The notes under the pieces are model-generated. The model ran no database searches. It worked only from the letters and a program-made list of their open reading frames with translations, and was not told the origin of the DNA. Below, one piece after another: positions 35,912 through 44,847 of a DNA stretch of 64,000 bases (positions are counted from its first letter, which is position 1; each line of letters starts with the position of its first letter). Both the position numbers and the translations under genes were made by a program. The stretch is from Acinetobacter nosocomialis NIPH 2119 (GTDB lineage: Bacteria > Pseudomonadota > Gammaproteobacteria > Pseudomonadales > Moraxellaceae), in NCBI RefSeq assembly GCF_000368085.1, contig NZ_KB849239.1, positions 1,645,082 through 1,709,081 of the forward strand. The letters are read 5' to 3'.

Positions 35912-36676
35912 TTATGCTTTATTTACAAATGGGCGAATTTCAATATTGTTTTTTACAAGCTCGGCTTTAATGGCTGCCGACATTTCTAGTGCGCCATCGG
36001 TATCGCCGTGTAGGCAAATCGTGTCAGCCTGAATTGGGGTAAATACACCATCAATTGACTCGACCCCACCATTTTTAAGCATAGACACCACACGGCTCGC
36101 AACAAATGCCGAGTCGTGTAAAACCGCACCTTCTAAACGGCGGGAAACCAATGAGCCATCACTGTTATAAGCACGATCCGCAAATGCTTCAGACACAACT
36201 TTTAAACCCGCAGCTCGTGCCTGTTCGACTAAGTTCGACCCAGCTAAAGCAACTAGTACGAGTTCAGGGTTATACATTTTAATGGCATCAATCACGGCTG
36301 CTGCCTGAGCTTGGTCATGGGCAATGGTGTTGTAGAGCGCACCGTGTGGTTTAACATACTGCACTTTTGAGCCAGCTACTTTCGCTAAACCATCGAGTGC
36401 AGAAATTTGATAAAGCACATCGGCAATGAGTTCGTCACGCGATAAATCCATATTACGACGGCCAAAGCCTACAAGGTCTGGGTAAGACACATGAGCACCA
36501 ATGGTCACACCAAGTTCAACTGCTTTACGAACCGTTTTTAAAATGCCGAGCGGGTCACCAGCATGAAAACCACAAGCAATGTTGGCACTGGTCACGACAG
36601 GTAAAATCTGGTCATCATTACCCATTTTCCATGAGCCAAAGCTTTCGCCCAAATCACTATTTAAATCTACAAACAT
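35912..36676 (-). CDS. pxpA: 5-oxoprolinase subunit A (LamB/YcsF family)
   Basis: A 254-residue LamB/YcsF protein: [20 protein letters not shown] at the start, then [29 protein letters not shown] and VKPHGALYN, all signature blocks, and [17 protein letters not shown]. Asp and His residues in these blocks form the probable active site. It works with PxpBC in ATP-dependent opening of 5-oxoproline to glutamate. Second gene of the operon after the transporter. Confidence 0.93.
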   Translation of the reverse strand: MFVDLNSDLGESFGSWKMGNDDQILPVVTSANIACGFHAGDPLGILKTVRKAVELGVTIGAHVSYPDLVGFGRRNMDLSRDELIADVLYQISALDGLAKVAGSKVQYVKPHGALYNTIAHDQAQAAAVIDAIKMYNPELVLVALAGSNLVEQARAAGLKVVSEAFADRAYNSDGSLVSRRLEGAVLHDSAFVASRVVSMLKNGGVESIDGVFTPIQADTICLHGDTDGALEMSAAIKAELVKNNIEIRPFVNKA

Positions 36677-36710
36677 GGCATTATTCCTTTATCAATTCAT
36701 GTCGTCTGGC

Positions 36711-37943
36711 TTAAAGCTTGGTCAAATAGTTAAACACTGTCGTAAATGACATATAACCCATCCACCACGTCAACAAACATGTTAATCCACCCAAAATAAG
36801 TAACCATTTTGGATAGTTATAATTACCCATCAAATCTTTACGGCACGCAGCTACGTATACAAAAATTGTAAGACCAATTGGCAATACCAAACCGTTAAAA
36901 CCACCCACAAAAATGAGTAGACCTGCCGGAGTTGCACCCAATAACACATAGAGCAATAACGCTAATGCGATAAAGGTAATGGTCGTATAGTTGGTCTGTT
37001 TTGGTGTTAAGTTCTTTTTAAATGCAGTAAAGAATGAAACTGAGGTATATGCTGCACCAATCGTGCTACTAATACCCGCCGCCCAGAAAATTAAACCAAA
37101 TAATTTAAAACCAAATGTGCCTGCCGCATATTGAAATGCTTGGGCTGCCGGATTGGCGTCATGGCTGGCTAAATCAATATGGGCACCGCTTACTACCACA
37201 CCTAAGAATGCTAAGAACAACACATAACGCATGATGCCGACTACAACAATACCCTTGGTCGCAGCTTTGGCAACTTCATTAATATTTTCAGGTCCAACAG
37301 CGCCTTTATCGAGTAAGCGATGTGCACCCGCATAACAGATATAGCCACCTACTGTACCGCCCACAATAGTGGTAATAATGGCAAAGTCGATATGATCTGG
37401 TGCAAATGTCTGATGTATAGCTTGACCAACTGGGGGCATCACAATGACGGCCACAATAATAATCAGCAAGATTTTAAGCAATCCCAGCACGATCATGCTT
37501 TTATCCATGGCAAGCGTGGCTTTTTTGGAAGCAAAAATCAAAATGGCTAAAGCACCACTTAAAATACCGCCCCACTTTGTATCTAGGCCAAAAAGTGCAT
37601 TTAAACCTAAAGCTGCACCTGCAATATTACCGACGCTAAAGAAAAACCCACCCAAAATCACCAGAAACGCCAGTAAATAACCACTACCCGGTAAGGCCTT
37701 ATTGGCAATATCAGATGCGCGCATCTGGGTAAGTGTGACCACTCGCCAGATATTCTGTTGGACGACATAATCAATCAGAATGGAAACTAAAATGGCAAAG
37801 CCAAATGCCGCACCTAACTTCACTGTAAATACAGCAGTTTGGGTTAAAAATCCGGGCCCCATTGCAGAGGTCGCCATCATAAAAATTGAGGCAACAATGG
37901 CCCATTGGCGATCTGATAAAAAAGAAGATTTCAGTAAAGACAT
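36711..37943 (-). CDS. NRAMP-related transporter lacking the metal-binding motifs
   Basis: About 410 residues with ~11 membrane segments and the overall NRAMP pattern, first gene of the 5-oxoprolinase-type operon. The ATG at 37943 (MSLLKSSF) fits homologues; the frame extends to 37964. The canonical NRAMP TM1 motif DPGN is GPGF here (SAMGPGFLTQT), and the TM6 region reads CYAGAHRL instead of the usual Met-Pro-His. These residues bind manganese or iron in true NRAMPs. With the operon context, I infer a non-metal substrate, perhaps 5-oxoproline or a related acid. Confidence 0.82.
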   Translation of the reverse strand: MSLLKSSFLSDRQWAIVASIFMMATSAMGPGFLTQTAVFTVKLGAAFGFAILVSILIDYVVQQNIWRVVTLTQMRASDIANKALPGSGYLLAFLVILGGFFFSVGNIAGAALGLNALFGLDTKWGGILSGALAILIFASKKATLAMDKSMIVLGLLKILLIIIVAVIVMPPVGQAIHQTFAPDHIDFAIITTIVGGTVGGYICYAGAHRLLDKGAVGPENINEVAKAATKGIVVVGIMRYVLFLAFLGVVVSGAHIDLASHDANPAAQAFQYAAGTFGFKLFGLIFWAAGISSTIGAAYTSVSFFTAFKKNLTPKQTNYTTITFIALALLLYVLLGATPAGLLIFVGGFNGLVLPIGLTIFVYVAACRKDLMGNYNYPKWLLILGGLTCLLTWWMGYMSFTTVFNYLTKL

Positions 37944-37964
37944 ATTAATGCGTTCCTCATCCAT

Positions 37965-38310
37965 TTGAGCTTAACAACGCTATTTTCAAGTTGAATCAAG
38001 AACACCATTTTTTTGTCCTAAACGATATTCTTTAATCCTTTAAAATGACAAAGATTCCCTATTCCCCAATCAACACAATCGGTGATCAAATCTTGTGTCT
38101 AAAATAAAAACATAGCTAATCCCTACGAACAATAAGACTTTTTACAGAAATTTAAAATTTTAAATAATTGATTTTTATTAATTTACACTCAAAGATAAGT
38201 TCAGGATAAATTTTACTTATCGAAGTGCATAAGCTGCTTTTATGGTTTTACATACAAAACAGCTTTTTTAAATAAGGAAAAACAAGAATAAATGATACTC
38301 AAAAAACAGC
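37965..38310. other. Non-coding gap between the oxoprolinase operon and LysR gene
   Basis: 346 bp, AT-rich. It should contain the promoter of the minus-strand transporter-pxpA operon in the ~150 bp next to 37965 and the 3' flank of the LysR gene at the other side. I see no gene and no convincing operator palindrome. A partial AAGCTG...CAGCTTTTTT inverted repeat near 38229-38267 is a weak terminator candidate. Confidence 0.5.
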
Positions 38311-39222
38311 TTATTTTTTGATTTGCTCATTAAGCCTTTTCATAGCACTCGCCGAGACTTTAACAGCAACCTCGGTTAATTTTTCTTTCAAAGCAACATC
38401 ATTACCATGAATATAAATAGACGTGAAATGAAAGGTTTTTAAGCGAATAGGTGTATTTAATATTTCTAGACGCCCGTCGGTAATTTCCTTTAACGCCGTT
38501 AAGGTTGGCACGACCGCAATACCCAAACCTTGCTCGGCAAGACGCAATAAAGTCGCTAAAGAATAGCTAGTAATTGACAGTGGTTCATCAATCCCTTTTT
38601 CTTTCATTCTTGCCTTTAATTCTTTATAGGGATAGGTAATTTTTGGATAGGTTAAAATGGTATGTGACATTAAGGTCTTAAAAGACATTTGCCCAATTCC
38701 ACCTTTAAAAGATGGCGCTGCCAAAAAACTTAATTCAAAATCACAAAGTGCTTGTTCAATACACTCAAAAGCTAAGGTTGGCCCGAGTAAAAAGGCCATA
38801 TCCAAGTCCCCAGTACGTACCCCTTCTTGTAGGTTAGGCGTCAGATCCACCACAATTTCGACCGAAACTTTAGGAAACTCTTGTTGAACTTTTTCGATAT
38901 ATTCGACTAGCCATGTATACACAATCGTTTCGGAAACGCCTAAACGTATAGTTCCTGTGAGATGCTGATTTTCAGTAAGTTCTGCAACTAGGTCGGTTTC
39001 TAAACGCATAAACTTTTCGGCATATTTAAATAATGTTCTGCCTTTATGGGTCAATTTAAACTGTCGCAAGCTTCGGTCTAAAACTTTAAAGCCTAATTCA
39101 TTTTCAAGAGATGTGATTTTTTGAGATACCGCAGGCTGTGTCGTTTGTAATTTAGTCGCGGCCTTATTGAAACTATTTAAAGTCACAACCCAATAAAATG
39201 CTTCAAGATTCTTTAAATTCAC
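38311..39222 (-). CDS. LysR-family transcriptional regulator
   Basis: A 303-residue LysR-type regulator: helix-turn-helix in FNKAATKLQTTQPAVSQKITSLENELGFKV (read in two overlapping parts) and a substrate-binding domain beginning near residue 90 (GTIRLGVSETIVYTWL). It resembles regulators of amino-acid and nitrogen-related transport. Encoded on the same strand directly upstream of the 5-oxoprolinase-type operon, it is the likely regulator of that operon. Confidence 0.88.
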   Translation of the reverse strand: MNLKNLEAFYWVVTLNSFNKAATKLQTTQPAVSQKITSLENELGFKVLDRSLRQFKLTHKGRTLFKYAEKFMRLETDLVAELTENQHLTGTIRLGVSETIVYTWLVEYIEKVQQEFPKVSVEIVVDLTPNLQEGVRTGDLDMAFLLGPTLAFECIEQALCDFELSFLAAPSFKGGIGQMSFKTLMSHTILTYPKITYPYKELKARMKEKGIDEPLSITSYSLATLLRLAEQGLGIAVVPTLTALKEITDGRLEILNTPIRLKTFHFTSIYIHGNDVALKEKLTEVAVKVSASAMKRLNEQIKK

Positions 39223-39312
39223 GTTTCATCCTGTCTTAAAAATTCCTTTACTTTTATAGTATGGGAGCTTTTAGCGTGTTAAGGCTAGCAATAAATAAAT
39301 TTTTAACTAAAG

Positions 39313-39492
39313 TTAGCCATCCAAATTTTTAAATGCTTTAGAAAGCTGACTAATTGTTTTGATCTGTTTTGCATAACGACGGCATGATCGGCATGCCAAT
39401 AAATGTAATTGCAAACTACTTTGCTCACGTAAAAACAAAGGTCTATCTTGTTTCTCAGACAAAAGTTGAGTGGCTTGTCGACATGTCAACAT
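39313..39492 (-). CDS. Small zinc-finger anti-sigma factor
   Basis: A 59-residue protein starting MLTCRQATQLLSEKQ at the ATG at 39492 (GGAGG 7 nt upstream), overlapping the sigma gene's end by 7 bp. It shows the anti-sigma zinc-finger pattern Cys...His-x3-Cys-x2-Cys (HLLACRSC) but has no membrane segment, so it should be a cytoplasmic anti-sigma factor that binds the preceding ECF sigma. Last gene of the RiPP operon. Confidence 0.85.
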   Translation of the reverse strand: MLTCRQATQLLSEKQDRPLFLREQSSLQLHLLACRSCRRYAKQIKTISQLSKAFKNLDG

Positions 39493-40106
39493 GAACAATC
39501 CTCCTTCAATAACCATTTATTTTCTAAGCATTCGCGTAATCGGGTACGACTTCGATACATCAACACATTAAAGTTGGAAATAGATAACTCTAACTTGCTA
39601 CAAATCTCATTAGAACTCAGCTCTATCACCTCTCTCATCATAAAAACTTGAGCATATTTGGCAGGCAAATGATCTAAACAGGCTTCAAAAATTATCCAAA
39701 AATCTGACTGCTCTATCATTTCTTCAGGGCTTTGCCATGCTTGAGGTGCTTCATATTTATGCCAGTGTCCTGAAGCATCAAATAATTCATCAACACTGAG
39801 TTCACTTTCTTCGTCTTTAAATAATTCAGACATGGCAACCAAGCGCGACTTTTGCCGAAGTACATCAATAATTTTATTTTTTAAAATAGAAAATACCCAT
39901 GTTTTGAACGCAGCTCGCCCTTTAAATGAATCTAAATGTTGAAAAGCGCTCGTTAATGCTTCTTGCACCACATCTTCAGCTTGCGGAAGTGAGGACAACT
40001 GTAAAAAAGCAAATTTAATCATTTGCTGCCTTAAATCTTGTAAAAACGCTGGGCTATGCAGTTGATCCCCTAGATCGTCATGATGTAATGCCGCGGCTGA
40101 AGTCAT
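39486..40106 (-). CDS. ECF-type RNA polymerase sigma factor
   Basis: A 206-residue ECF sigma factor. Region 2: FLQDLRQQMIKFAFLQLSSL, PQAEDVVQEALTSAFQHLD and FKTWVFSILKNKIIDVLR. Region 4: LPAKYAQVFMMREVIELSSN then SNFNVLMYRSRTRLRECL. The two regions are joined by a long linker. It overlaps the preceding gene by 4 bp (ATGA). Sigma factors of this group accompany Hvf/buf RiPP operons and respond to copper or redox stress. It probably recognises the TGTAA/CGWCTAA promoters upstream of this operon and doxX. Confidence 0.92.
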   Translation of the reverse strand: MTSAAALHHDDLGDQLHSPAFLQDLRQQMIKFAFLQLSSLPQAEDVVQEALTSAFQHLDSFKGRAAFKTWVFSILKNKIIDVLRQKSRLVAMSELFKDEESELSVDELFDASGHWHKYEAPQAWQSPEEMIEQSDFWIIFEACLDHLPAKYAQVFMMREVIELSSNEICSKLELSISNFNVLMYRSRTRLRECLENKWLLKEDCSC

Positions 40107-40864
40107 CCTTGTACCTCTTTAAAATCATGGGGAGTTTGAATTAATTGTAGTCGAGTTAAGAGGTTTTTGAGTTCTTGAATTTGCAGATAAATTTCAGGCT
40201 CAGACAAGTCAGTAAGTACAGAATGAATGAGTGTGAAAATATCATGGTCAGTTAACGCTATATTTTTCGTTAACTGTTCAATCAGCATAGCAAACAAAGG
40301 CGAAAGCTGTTCAATACATACTTTATCTTGTTGATCGCGCCAGACCATTACTGCACCTGATGCAAGTTCAACTTGTTCTAGCGTCATCAAAGTTGTCCAC
40401 GTATAAACGGGATATTGATAAACCAATACCCATACTTTGGTGGTTAACTGCCAAGCATAATTTTCGTGTAAAACATCATTTTCAATTTCGACAGTATCTA
40501 AATACAGTTCAAGCCATTCAAACTGCAATAATTCAGCCAACCAAGGATATTCTTGCAATATCGGATGCTGTTGCTCTGTTAAATACTCTCTAAATTCTAA
40601 AGAAATATCATTATATAAAGGTGAGCGGCTCTTAGCTTTTTGAAAGAACTCTAACAGCAATTGTTGCCACTTTAATTCTGGCAACATCGCACGAGCTACC
40701 GGATAAACTAACTCAATAAATGAGCTGACATTATTAAAAAGCATGTCCCGATAAATTTGCATTCGTTGAGCAGGAAGTGCTTGAGGTATTTCCAAATCAG
40801 GATCACGAATCCAGTCACAAAACTGTCGTTGCATGGTTTGGAAGGATATTTGATTTCCCTTCAT
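40103..40864 (-). CDS. DUF2063 (HvfC/BufC-like) RiPP partner protein
   Basis: About 253 residues using the ATG at 40864 with GGAG 7 nt upstream. The N-terminal DUF2063 domain (SFQTMQRQFCDWIRDPDLEI; YRDMLFNNVSSFIELVYPVAR) is the helical domain that recruits precursor peptide to the MNIO enzyme. The C-terminal ~150 residues resemble a lipocalin-poor, mixed region of unknown role. It overlaps bufB by ~50 bp and the sigma gene by 4 bp. Confidence 0.88.
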   Translation of the reverse strand: MKGNQISFQTMQRQFCDWIRDPDLEIPQALPAQRMQIYRDMLFNNVSSFIELVYPVARAMLPELKWQQLLLEFFQKAKSRSPLYNDISLEFREYLTEQQHPILQEYPWLAELLQFEWLELYLDTVEIENDVLHENYAWQLTTKVWVLVYQYPVYTWTTLMTLEQVELASGAVMVWRDQQDKVCIEQLSPLFAMLIEQLTKNIALTDHDIFTLIHSVLTDLSEPEIYLQIQELKNLLTRLQLIQTPHDFKEVQG

Positions 40865-41678
40865 AGCCACTCTCCTGTTGTTGAATGAGTTTAATTTTGG
40901 CGAGTTCCTCTTCTAATTCTTGCCATGATGGAATATTAAAGTCGCGTTCCAATAATGTCGGTTTTATTCCACATACTTGATAGGTATATCTCAATAGCTC
41001 CCAAACACGGTCACAAACTTCTGCCCCATGGGTATCGATTAATAAGTTCTTCTGAACTTTTTCATGCCCAGCAATATGTAAATAACGGATTCTTTCTTTT
41101 GGCATTTTCTGGATAAAACCAAATGCATCGCTACCATGATTGATACTGTTGACATAGACATTATTTACATCAAGGAGCAAATCACAGTCTGCATGTTGCA
41201 TTACTTCACGGATAAATTCAGCTTCACTCATTTCGGCATTCGGCATTAAATAAGTAGAAACATTCTCTATAACTAATCTTTTTCCTAAAATATCCTGCAC
41301 ACGTAAAATACGTTCAGCCACATATTTAACAGCGGCTTCTGTCATCGGTATGGGCAACAAATCGTATAAATAGCCGCCGTCATTTGTATAACTTAAATGT
41401 TCAGAATAAATTGGTACATCATATTGTTCTAAAAAGCTTTTTACTTTACCTATAAATTCGAGATTAAGTGGATGCGGCCCTCCAATAGATAATGACAAGC
41501 CGTGACAAATTAACGGTGCTTTTTCAGCACACTGTGCAAGTAGTTTTGCATGTCGACCACCAAAACCTACCCAGTTTTCTGGGGCAACTTCGATAAAGTC
41601 CGGATATGTTTTTGCAGCTAGAAACGAATCTATAAAGTCACGTCTCAAACCAAGCCCCACACCATTCAACTCCATCAT
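40815..41678 (-). CDS. DUF692 (MNIO, HvfB/BufB-like) peptide-modifying oxidase
   Basis: About 287 residues from the ATG at 41678, preceded by GGAG; an extension to 41711 is unlikely. It is a multinuclear non-heme iron oxygenase of DUF692, TIM-barrel fold. Visible family marks: GVGLGLRRDF, EVAPENW, SEHLSYTND, LLDVNNVYVNSINHGSDAF, IAGHE, DTHGAEV. Such enzymes oxidise cysteines in precursor peptides to oxazolone-thioamide or related copper-binding groups. Acts on the Cys-rich peptide encoded 70 bp upstream. Confidence 0.93.
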   Translation of the reverse strand: MMELNGVGLGLRRDFIDSFLAAKTYPDFIEVAPENWVGFGGRHAKLLAQCAEKAPLICHGLSLSIGGPHPLNLEFIGKVKSFLEQYDVPIYSEHLSYTNDGGYLYDLLPIPMTEAAVKYVAERILRVQDILGKRLVIENVSTYLMPNAEMSEAEFIREVMQHADCDLLLDVNNVYVNSINHGSDAFGFIQKMPKERIRYLHIAGHEKVQKNLLIDTHGAEVCDRVWELLRYTYQVCGIKPTLLERDFNIPSWQELEEELAKIKLIQQQESGYEGKSNILPNHATTVL

Positions 41679-41747
41679 GGTGATTACTCCTTTTGGAAAT
41701 GATGCCGACACTTACTAGAAGGCCGACATCATCCATGATTAGATTGT

Positions 41748-42056
41748 TTACTTGGCGCCACACTTGCCATCAGCAACTTTTTTATCTGCCCCGCACTTGC
41801 CGTCCGCTGCTTTCTTAGTTGCTCCGCATTTACCATCTGCTGCTTTTTTATTTGCTCCACATTTTGCTTCCGCAGATTTTTCATGTTTTTTCATTTTGTT
41901 AGCTCCGCATTTCGCTTCACCACATTTACCATCAGCTGCTTTAGTTGCATGTACTTCAGTTGTTGTATTGGTTGCTGCTACAGCCATTTGCGTAGCACCT
42001 GCAACTGAAAGTGCTAATAATGCTGCCACTGAAGTCATTGAGTTGAGTTTGTTCAT
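41748..42056 (-). CDS. Cys-repeat precursor peptide (HvfA/bufferin type)
   Basis: A 102-residue precursor. Residues 1-28 are a signal peptide (TSVAALLALSVAGATQMAVA). The rest is a low-complexity chain of Lys/Ala with six KCG units: DGKCG and EAKCG types, matching the EGKCG-like repeats of HvfA peptides that MNIO enzymes modify. The mature peptide should bind copper in the periplasm. First gene of the operon, directly downstream of an ECF-type promoter. The repeats are also visible as imperfect DNA repeats, which favour copy-number change. Confidence 0.92.
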   Translation of the reverse strand: MNKLNSMTSVAALLALSVAGATQMAVAATNTTTEVHATKAADGKCGEAKCGANKMKKHEKSAEAKCGANKKAADGKCGATKKAADGKCGADKKVADGKCGAK

Positions 42057-42107
42057 TTTCGTATTCCTTTAATGCTAATTTCTCGGTTTGTACACATGTA
42101 CATAAAG

Positions 42108-42136
42108 TTAGACGGACTAAATCCCTTTTTATTACA
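42108..42136 (-). promoter_or_regulatory. ECF sigma promoter of the RiPP operon
   Basis: Minus-strand TGTAAT (42131-42136), 16 bp, CGTCTAA (42108-42114), about 50 bp before the precursor start. The same pattern with the same spacing lies in front of doxX on the other strand. Confidence 0.65.
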
Positions 42137-42158
42137 CCGTAAATAAAAAAAATTTTTA

Positions 42159-42187
42159 TGTAAGAAATACAGTTTCCATCCGACTAA
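42159..42187 (+). promoter_or_regulatory. ECF sigma promoter of doxX
   Basis: TGTAAG (42159-42164), 16 bp, CGACTAA (42181-42187), about 34 bp before the doxX start. Shared motif with the divergent RiPP promoter: TGTAA-N17-CGWCTAA. Confidence 0.65.
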
Positions 42188-42220
42188 TTATTATTCAATC
42201 GCATTGGATGTGAAATTATC

Positions 42221-42823
42221 ATGAAGAACTTTATTTATGGCTTATCTCGATATTATCAAAACCTCGGTAAGTCTTTACAACATATTGACGGCATTGCCGC
42301 ATTGGCTATTCGATTATACCTAGTCCCCATATTTTGGATGGCGGGTACAAATAAACTGATGCACTTCAATGACATTGTAGAATGGTTCGGCAGTTCAGAT
42401 GGAGGATTGGGCCTTCCTTTTCCCTATTTAATGGCCGTGCTTGCAACGTCAACTGAACTAGCAGGTGCCATACTTTTAACATTAGGTTTATTTACCCGTT
42501 TAATTAGTATTCCTCTTATTATTACCATGTTAGTTGCAATATTTACGGTACACCTCCCAAATGGATGGCAAGCAATTGCAGACCCGCATGCTCCCTTCGC
42601 GAACATGCAAGTATTGGCTTCCGCTGAAAAGTTAGATAAAGCTCGAGAGATTTTACAGAACTATGGCAACTATGACTGGCTTACATCGAGCGGTTCGTTT
42701 GTTATTTTAAATAACGGAATTGAATTTGCCGCGACCTATATGATTATGCTACTTGCCCTTCTTGTACTTGGAGGCGGCCGTTATTTCAGTTTAGATTATT
42801 GGATTAGAAATAAACTACGCTAA
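42221..42823 (+). CDS. DoxX-family membrane protein
   Basis: A 200-residue inner-membrane protein with four predicted membrane segments and the DoxX opening LAIRLYLVPIFWMAGTNKLM, then SSDGGLGLPFPYLMAVLATS. DoxX proteins are frequent partners of Hvf/buf operons (BufD) and take part in redox or thiol handling at the membrane. It is divergent from the precursor gene and shares its ECF promoter pattern, so it is probably co-induced. Its end overlaps the convergent SDR gene by 4 bp. Confidence 0.9.
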   Translation: MKNFIYGLSRYYQNLGKSLQHIDGIAALAIRLYLVPIFWMAGTNKLMHFNDIVEWFGSSDGGLGLPFPYLMAVLATSTELAGAILLTLGLFTRLISIPLIITMLVAIFTVHLPNGWQAIADPHAPFANMQVLASAEKLDKAREILQNYGNYDWLTSSGSFVILNNGIEFAATYMIMLLALLVLGGGRYFSLDYWIRNKLR

Positions 42824-43617
42824 TCGATTATTGTGCCAGCAGTCATGTTTACAACCGTTGCGGTCATCGAGTTCGCATGTTCCGATGCAAGAAAAGCAAC
42901 GGTTTCTGCAACTTGTGAAAGTGTCGGTAGTCGTTTTAGCATGGTGCTCTGAGCAGCACCTTCAAGCCATTGTCCTATGCTAAGTCCCATTGCCTGTGCT
43001 TTAGACTCAAACAATTCACGTGTATAAGAACCCGCTTGAACAGCATCAATAATTGCATGTGAGCGCACACCGAGTACCCGTATATTCTTAGGGCCTAGCT
43101 CACTGGCAAGAGCTTTAATAAAGTCCTCAATTCCAGCACAGCCCACAATATGTCCTAAATGCCCGGGTATCGCCATTCGTGCTGAAGGCGCCACAATTGA
43201 AATGATGGTTCCGCCGCGCTTACCGCCCATATAAGGAATCACAGCTTTAGAGATATTAAACTGCGCCGTTAGAAATGGATTTATTCCCCCGACAAACTCC
43301 TCAAGGTTTAACTCTAGAATTTCTTTGCCTTGATTATGAATAAAACTGGTCGCATTGATGACGATATCTAAACCGATCGCCTCTTGAGCCATTTGAGCAA
43401 CTACCTCACTGGTTGCTTGGCTATCTAGCACATCAACCCTGACGGTATGTACCGCGCCTTCGTATTTTTGCAGTTGTGTCGCAATGTTTTGCAGTTTATT
43501 TAAATCTCTTGCGCATAAATAAACATGTGCTCCTTCACGAAGAAAAACCTGCGCAATCGCAGTTCCAATCGCGCCACTGCCTCCAAAAATTACTGCTACT
43601 TTTCCCTTGAGTAACAT
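42820..43617 (-). CDS. Atypical short-chain dehydrogenase/reductase
   Basis: A 265-residue Rossmann-fold SDR. The cofactor-binding start is VIFGGSGAIGTAIAQVFLREG (GGSGAIG in place of TGxxxGIG), with VYLCARDLNKL and DIVINAT (NNAG-equivalent). The canonical catalytic Ser-Tyr-x3-Lys is not intact: the region reads ISIVAPSARMAIPGHLGHIV, with no Tyr-x3-Lys at the expected distance. It may therefore be a non-canonical or inactive SDR. Convergent with doxX. Confidence 0.82.
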   Translation of the reverse strand: MLLKGKVAVIFGGSGAIGTAIAQVFLREGAHVYLCARDLNKLQNIATQLQKYEGAVHTVRVDVLDSQATSEVVAQMAQEAIGLDIVINATSFIHNQGKEILELNLEEFVGGINPFLTAQFNISKAVIPYMGGKRGGTIISIVAPSARMAIPGHLGHIVGCAGIEDFIKALASELGPKNIRVLGVRSHAIIDAVQAGSYTRELFESKAQAMGLSIGQWLEGAAQSTMLKRLPTLSQVAETVAFLASEHANSMTATVVNMTAGTIID

Positions 43618-43708
43618 ACGGCATCCTCTTGTTATTGTGCGCCATAGTTAGGTTATGACACACAATCAAAAGTGATGCAATTTTATACAGATTAAAGTTT
43701 GTATGAGC

Positions 43709-44653
43709 TTATGGCAGATGAACAAAAATAACGTCTAAGTCTTGTTTTGGTACAAACTTGGTTTTAGTCATTTGAAATTGAGTCGGACTAATTTTATTGA
43801 CTTTACCATCCCAACAAAATGAAACCAGTTCATCTTTATCACGTTCAATTGTTAACTTAAAGTTTTCAATAGGCTTTGCCCAGTTAGCACCTGTCGTCAA
43901 AATATAACCTAAAGCACTAAACGGCGAATGTTCTGCCTGAGCTTTTTTAAGACCCTGCTTAAATTGTTTATCCATGCAAAATTGCTTGCTATCTTCGTCT
44001 GGATATAGCGCAACAGAACCACCCACTAACGGCTTATATTCATGGTGAATTTTAGTTAAGCCATTTGCTTTAAAGGTTTGCTTCCAGCTATAAATAACTT
44101 GAGATGACCATGGGATCACATCATCTTTTTCAAATTGAGCTAAAATTTTCTGCATTTGTGGTTTATTACATTGTTTTAGCTTATCTACATAATCATCATA
44201 ATTATTATTGTTGCGCGTCCATGGATTGAGCATATCTTTTTCAGTAAAACCACATTGCTTAAACTCATCAGTTACATCCAGTAAAGGTGATTTTTCATCT
44301 TTTTGAATAAACGTTCTGACATGCATTTCGGGTTTTATATTTTGACCATCCACCACAATTTTAAAGCTCTTTAAAAGTGCTTCAGTATTTGCAAAATCTG
44401 CTTCAAAAAAGTTATCTACACGTGGTAGCGGAAATAAAATAGTTTCAGTGACATCCTTATTACTTAAATTTTTATATAGATAATCAACTCTAATTATCTT
44501 TTTACTTATAAATAAATCTTCACTTTGCATAGCAACTTGAGAGTTTTTTAAATACTGAATGCCACCTGTGCCGACGTAACCCGTCGAGTCATTGGCTAAG
44601 CTATAGCTTGAGAGCGGAATCAAAACAGCTAAAGTCATTACAAGCTTTTTCAT
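43709..44653 (-). CDS. DUF4424 secreted protein
   Basis: A 314-residue exported protein. The signal peptide is 1-20 (VMTLAVLIPLSSYSLA), followed by the DUF4424 opening (DSTGYVGTGGIQYLKNSQVA, ISKKIIRVDYLYKNLS, ETILFPLPRV). It is predicted beta-rich and periplasmic. Cysteines at intervals may form disulfides. Function of the family is unknown. Single gene. Confidence 0.8.
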   Translation of the reverse strand: MKKLVMTLAVLIPLSSYSLANDSTGYVGTGGIQYLKNSQVAMQSEDLFISKKIIRVDYLYKNLSNKDVTETILFPLPRVDNFFEADFANTEALLKSFKIVVDGQNIKPEMHVRTFIQKDEKSPLLDVTDEFKQCGFTEKDMLNPWTRNNNNYDDYVDKLKQCNKPQMQKILAQFEKDDVIPWSSQVIYSWKQTFKANGLTKIHHEYKPLVGGSVALYPDEDSKQFCMDKQFKQGLKKAQAEHSPFSALGYILTTGANWAKPIENFKLTIERDKDELVSFCWDGKVNKISPTQFQMTKTKFVPKQDLDVIFVHLP

Positions 44654-44847
44654 TTTAAAGTCTCTATGTCATTTTTTGATTATGTAATATCAACCTAAAT
44701 GATAGCTGTTTTAAGACTGTTGAGGTAAGTACGTTAAAAGTAATTAAAAAGAGGTAAATAATTTGGCTAAAACAATCTTTTATGAGCCACTCACTTTCAC
44801 AAAGTCAGCGGCTGTAAAAATAATCGCTTTAAAAGAATACATATATT

